NCBI GenBank assembly: GCA_029817715.1
Contig: JARUPY010000252.1
Coordinates: 62,001 to 126,000, forward strand
DNA: 64,000 bases
Reading direction: 5' to 3'
Origin: Melastoma dodecandrum
Taxonomy: Eukaryota; Streptophyta; Magnoliopsida; Myrtales; Melastomataceae
Part shown: positions 59,801 through 64,000 of the stretch, one piece after another
How the letters are laid out: every line of letters starts with the position of its first letter
How positions within the stretch are numbered: position 1 is the first letter of the stretch
The notes under the pieces: generated by a model
The model's input: the letters and a program-made list of their open reading frames with translations, nothing else
Databases searched by the model: none
What the model was told of the DNA's origin: nothing
Translations under genes and position numbers: made by a program

Positions 59801-62800
59801 CATTTAAACATTAGCTTGGGTCAATATTCAAATCCGAATATGTTGCTTTGTCAAAAGAGGACTACTTTTGATGGTTAACCAGCGAAACAAAAGATGTGAC
59901 GATATGTCACCATGTCTGAGAGTAGAGTTTTAGGAACGGATCCTTAATTACTGAGAACAAATTGATCCCCTTCAAGCAATCCCACTGTTCCTTTCTCTAT
60001 TTGAACTATTTGGTTGCATAATACTAATCTCACATTAGCCAAATTAGTGAATGACCAGCTGCCAGCAGACTCCAACACTAAGAAACAACCATCATAAAAG
60101 CGGCATTGCCTAAGAAAAGCAAAGTTTACTGCAAATTTCAGCTTCAAAATCAAGTGTAATGGATTCTCGATGCCCTGACCTCATTGATCTTTTGCCAGAT
60201 TGCCCAAGTCAGTGCTAAATATTTCAACAAGCATGCTGTTAGAATCTACCCGGAATCCTGTGGCTAGCACTGTTGAAAAGGAAGCTGGATGGCTTCTTTT
60301 ATCATCACTACTTGCTTCCATGCCAAAGCAGGTAATGAGGCTTTAGTTTAGGATTGGTGTATCTAGTTAAGATTGCTCGGTAATTTGCTAATATATATTG
60401 CACAGGAGCTTGAAGAACAAGCTTTTGATATCCTCTCCTTGTGGGCTCCAACTTTTGGTGGAAACTTGGATAGTGAAGTCTTGAAGAGTGAGAATCTTTC
60501 GTCTATAATAGGGTACGCAAGAATTTCTTCTTTCTCCAGGATTATATTTACAAATTACGTCTTCTTTTAGCTCTATCACACTTTTAACTTTTTCTTACAC
60601 TTGCTGCAGTGTCTGGGAAGCAGCGGTTGAAGCACTTACAGAATTTGTTCGCTGTTTTGTTTCATCCAATGCTGTCAATGATAGGATTTTGCTTCAACCC
60701 GTGCTTGTATATTTGAGTAGGTGTGGTTGCTTCTACAGTTTTTTCCCTTCTCTATCATCCCAAGTTGATAGGTTGTGAAGTTTGTTTTTAATCTTATGCA
60801 GTGCTCTGTCATATCTATCAATGGTGATGGCCAAAGGTGCACTTGATTTGAAGCCTGCTGTTGACAAGTTTACCATCAGATTATTAATTGCTTATCAGTC
60901 TCTCCTTGATCCAATGGCCTACAGAACTGATCACCCTCAAATTATCCAGCTGTGTTTAACACCTTTTAGGTGCTTTTTCTTAGCGTCATTTTGGTGGTGT
61001 GGAAGAAAAAATGATTTGCTTTTGGTTATTTATTCTTTACCCTATCCTCAATGATGACTGTTTTCTGTGATGTATATGGTGGCGTGAACACCAGGGAACC
61101 TACCCTTTGTGAGGAAAGTTCATGCTTAAAGCTTCTACTTGATAAGAGAGATGCGTGGTTGGGGCCTTGGACTCCTGGAAGGTCTGTTTTATGATTGCTG
61201 TATTTTGCGTATCTCCATTTAGTTGATTAATGAAGCTTTTTTTTTTCTTTTTTGGGATAATTGATGAATAATATTATTTGAATTGTCCATTGTCGTTTAA
61301 CTGATTGCTTTTGAAAATATCAGTTGAACAAGTTTGTATGGTACTATTTATTATATTGTATGTTCTCTCTCTACCCTTGCTAGTAGGGAGTGGTCCATGT
61401 AATAGGAGTTTTATGCATAGTCTGCGTCAACAGGCTTATTCGTACCAGTGGCGATATTGGCCCTTTTCCGGTGGATGCCTTATCAATAAGGATTGCAGAA
61501 AACTGTAACCTTGTGATCCAGTTTCAAAATGAATGCTTTGATTTTTTCATTTCAAACTATTTTCAATTTCCTATATATTTGAAACTGTTTAAATTTAGAA
61601 ACGGTCATTGCTTGCCAATTTGTTATCTTAATCCTGTACTCTTATTAATGAATCTGTTCTGAAACATGTCTTGTTTAAAAAGTTTAGGCCTTCTGAAAGA
61701 TTAATTTGGTTTTGTCCATCTTTCATTAAATAAAAGAGTCAAAATGTTGGTCATGTTTTGACTTATCATTCAAAACATTCCTTGATGTGAAAGCTTGTTA
61801 GGGTGCAAGCACATGGTGTTAGCTTAACATGGGTCTATGTTCTTGTCTGTTGGAACTCAGAGATTGGTTTGAGGATGAGCTTCGTGCTTTCGAAGGGGGA
61901 AAAGATGGACTGATGCCTTCTGTCTGGGAGAAGGAATCTTCTTGCTTTCCCCAGGTAATGATTTGATTGCACTAATTACTTTACTTATTTTCCGAAGAAT
62001 GAGTTTGTAGTTCAGTTTTGTTCCATCAGTTTTTTCATAGATATATTTTTTTCTTGCTTCTATTAATTTGCCTGACCAAAAAACTTTGGTCATATTGAAA
62101 TTAATATTTTAGAGAAGGTGGGAGGGCGCCATTGATGTATTTTCATAATTGGGAACTGTAACAAATTATTGGGCCATATGGCAGAACGAGTCAGGTATTG
62201 GTAGAGGCAGCTAGGTACAATTGAAATGGGAACTTTCCCGTGATGATTTATCCACTGACAGAAAGTTTCTTCAATCTGGATTTTTCCATCTAGCTTATTT
62301 GTACGAGATTGGGGTGATGGTGAACAAAATCAAGATTCAATGTTGTTGCATAGGATATTTTTCAGTTGTTGTTTTGTGGTCATTATTATTTTCAATGTGG
62401 TTGCTAATTTCAAGTGCTGGATTGTTCTCCTGAAATCCCTATGTATTTGTCTTAGTAATTGGAGAAATATATCTTTTGGTGATGTTTTGTAATGAAGTTG
62501 GAGCTATCCTATTCCGTACATATGTATGACTGAGTTCTGTTCACCTTGTCATGAAGCCAGAGACCATCAACAAGACTTTGGTGAACCAGAAACTACTCTG
62601 TTTCGGAGTAATGTTTGCCTTTCAGGTGAGCTACCCCATTAAAGATTCTCATCATAACATAAATAAATTAGTTTGTCATGCAATTAAAAAAATGCTCTCG
62701 GTGATGAAGAAAGAAAAGGAAAAGCTCCAAAACTAGTAACTGGGAGAAAAGAAAGAATCCAACAGTGGTCATTCATGTTACTGGAAGAAGATGGTAGATG

Positions 62801-64000
62801 TTTGTTTGCTTTTTTACTAGATTTTTAAGACACCTTTATGAGCTGGGTTCTTCATAAAACTGATTTTTCACAGTTGGTTTGGTAGATGAAGTTATATCAC
62901 TGTTGTCCTTTTTCTTTTACTGTCTTTGTAGCATGATTTTTTCCTTGAGGTGTTCTTAGAGACACCAATGTTTTTTTTTTTTTGTAAGTGTTTACTAAAT
63001 ATTTTTGAAACGACATAATTAGTTTTTTTTGGTTAACGAAACGACATAATTAGTTACTTCTCCTTATAGGATGTCTAAACGTGGTTTAATCAAGAAATTC
63101 AATTTTATCTGTTGTAGTATGAATTGAATAAATTCATTCAAATTGAAGCCTAAATTAATGTCTTGCTTGGTTAGGACATTTCTGTTTGGATTGCTTATAA
63201 TGATTCATCTATGTTCCAGGACAATGCTGGTTTGCTATCTCTTCTTGAAGTTATTGAGAATTGTCTCAAGACTGGGAAGAAACAGCATTGGCATGCTATC
63301 AGCATCACTAACATATGTGTTGGCTTGTTGGCTGGACTGAGGGTGCTCATTTTGACCAAATAAATTACTATTTTATTGCTCTGTGAAGAAGAAGGCTAAA
63401 CAATTAATCTCTCTTTCGTCATCTTCCACAGGACATGTTGACATTACGCCCGCAGATGCTAGGTTCTCAAATTCTGAGTTTATTACAGGCCATCTTTCTG
63501 GTACTGATCTGATGGATGACTGTTCATGTGACGCCTTTTCTACTTCAGTGTTAGATACAATGGAAATGACCAATTGGATGAATTTATGTAGAATATTATG
63601 CTGGAGGGAGATGTTTGTGCATCACAGCGTAGAGCATCGGCAGAAGGAATTGGTCTGCTAGCTCGCCTTGGAGATGATATTTTCACTGCTAGACTGGTAT
63701 GTTCCTTGTTGTTGTTGACATTAGAATTCCTCTTTCAATGAGGTTTTTTGTAGATATAATTGATTCTTTAACAGTTAGTTCTTAATGTTGGAAATTATTT
63801 TGATTCCTGACCAATTTTTAACAATGTAATACCCTTAGAAAATATCTTCTCATTTCTAAATTTCATGTTAAATGATATCAGCGACAATGAGTTGTTTAAA
63901 GTTTGTCAACGACGAGCCTTTTAAAGTTTTATTTATTTCCACCATTTTCAAAGCAGATGTCCATGGTAAACCTAAGTAAAAAGTTTCAGAATTGTTGGTG
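50811..64000 (+). CDS. SWEETIE: SWEETIE, giant HEAT-repeat protein (HEATR5-like), 5' portion
   Basis: Twenty-three exons, all with GT..AG borders and matching phases, encode 867 residues before the window ends: 50811-50975, 51438-51645, 52342-52448, 52950-53186, 53262-53351, 53471-53558, 54091-54155, 54269-54373, 54919-55008, 55154-55234, 55805-55873, 56415-56540, 59478-59581, 60199-60331, 60406-60512, 60610-60720, 60802-60969, 61095-61181, 61861-61954, 62557-62625, 63220-63342, 63432-63500 and 63592-63696. The N-terminus (RDNVPLSRFGVLVAQLESIV) and blocks such as LGARRPVRHLASVAMA, VRIAAARCLKAFANIGG, LAEVDPTCVGGLTSF and RDAWLGPWTPGRDWFEDEL match Arabidopsis SWEETIE (At1g67140). It is a HEAT-repeat scaffold of over 2,000 residues whose mutants show altered sugar/trehalose metabolism and growth. 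No lesion was seen. One intron carries a LINE, another a tandem duplication. Confidence 0.95.
52748..52911. repeat. 82-bp tandem duplication in SWEETIE intron 3
   Basis: Two adjacent units (52748-52829 and 52830-52911) start aaagttgaatttcatggtgg and differ at about four positions. The second ends 38 bp before exon 4. Recent local duplication. Confidence 0.85.
53665..53681. repeat. Poly-C run in SWEETIE intron 6
   Basis: About 13 consecutive C followed by accc. One of several long C or G runs in the window (also 8055-8072, 26290-26308 and 46013-46023). Such runs are mutation- and sequencing-error-prone. Confidence 0.6.
56634..57170 (-). pseudogene. LINE RNase H domain (3' end of ORF2)
   Basis: An open minus-strand frame of 178 codons, truncated at its N-terminal side, matching the RNase H (RVT_3) domain found at the C-terminus of plant LINE ORF2 proteins. 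The acidic residues are present: ILNTDATTKEGDLNVG, EAQALLERIRLAQDLG, IQIDASTLANYL and ARGQNRVADRLAKDAL. It has no independent start or promoter; it is a fragment of the inverted LINE. Confidence 0.85.
57842..59256 (+). pseudogene. LINE endonuclease and start of reverse transcriptase, decayed
   Basis: Begins MNMLIWNIRGTGNPSF, the typical first strand of an APE-like LINE endonuclease, with the catalytic Glu in IILETRASG, GDFN at about 58251 and SDHR at about 58506. Stops at 58046, 58290 and 58638 and a frameshift near 58050 break it. At 59170-59250 comes the RT entry block (NPTKAPGPNGLHPIFFQKFW), after which the element ends. The remaining RT is absent. Confidence 0.85.

Overview
This is a 64 kb window of plant nuclear DNA, almost certainly from a eudicot. 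The genes have introns with GT..AG borders, AT-rich introns and intergenic DNA, and plant-only families: trichome-birefringence-like (TBL) acetyltransferases, allene oxide cyclase, a raffinose-synthase-type protein, a 14-3-3 protein and SWEETIE. I cannot name the species from sequence alone; a woody eudicot (Myrtales-like) is only a guess. All exon borders below were read by eye from splice sites, reading phase and remembered family sequence.

Left part (1-23.9 kb). After an orphan FtsH-type ATPase exon and a decayed minus-strand R3HCC1L-like gene (two in-frame stops plus a phase break) comes a tandem cluster of three two-exon TBL genes (5.4-12.8 kb). Downstream lies a second, decayed copy of the TBL-2/TBL-3 segment (13.98-14.82 and 23.47-23.74 kb). 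It is split by an 8.65 kb endogenous pararetrovirus (family Caulimoviridae). The viral copy looks like one genome-length unit: a long frame with capsid, CCHC, movement protein, protease, reverse transcriptase and RNase H, interrupted by three TAG codons; an overlapping second frame with two zinc knuckles and a lysine-rich repeat stretch, interrupted by two TGA codons; a TATA box; a small coiled-coil frame; and an initiator-tRNA-Met primer binding site. A 9-bp direct repeat flanks it, and the intact paralogous TBL intergenic region provides an empty-site comparison.

Middle part (23.9-44.5 kb). In order: an intronless GH81 endo-beta-1,3-glucanase (minus), an intronless receptor-like cytoplasmic kinase (plus), a four-exon cytochrome b561 ferrireductase (plus), a three-exon allene oxide cyclase (plus), a five-exon plant protein of unknown function (plus), and a four-exon raffinose-synthase/alkaline alpha-galactosidase family gene (minus). 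These look like ordinary single-copy housekeeping or metabolic genes and are not functionally linked.

Right part (44.5-64 kb). A 14-3-3 gene has a premature TAG in exon 1 and a 2.45 kb solo LTR (5-bp target duplication) in what looks like its 5'UTR intron. Next is the 5' portion (23 exons, 867 codons) of SWEETIE, a giant HEAT-repeat protein, running off the right edge. One SWEETIE intron holds a LINE in the head-to-head arrangement left by twin priming; another holds an 82-bp tandem duplication.

The most unusual item is the pararetrovirus: its domain order, its zinc-knuckle second frame and its dateable insertion site.
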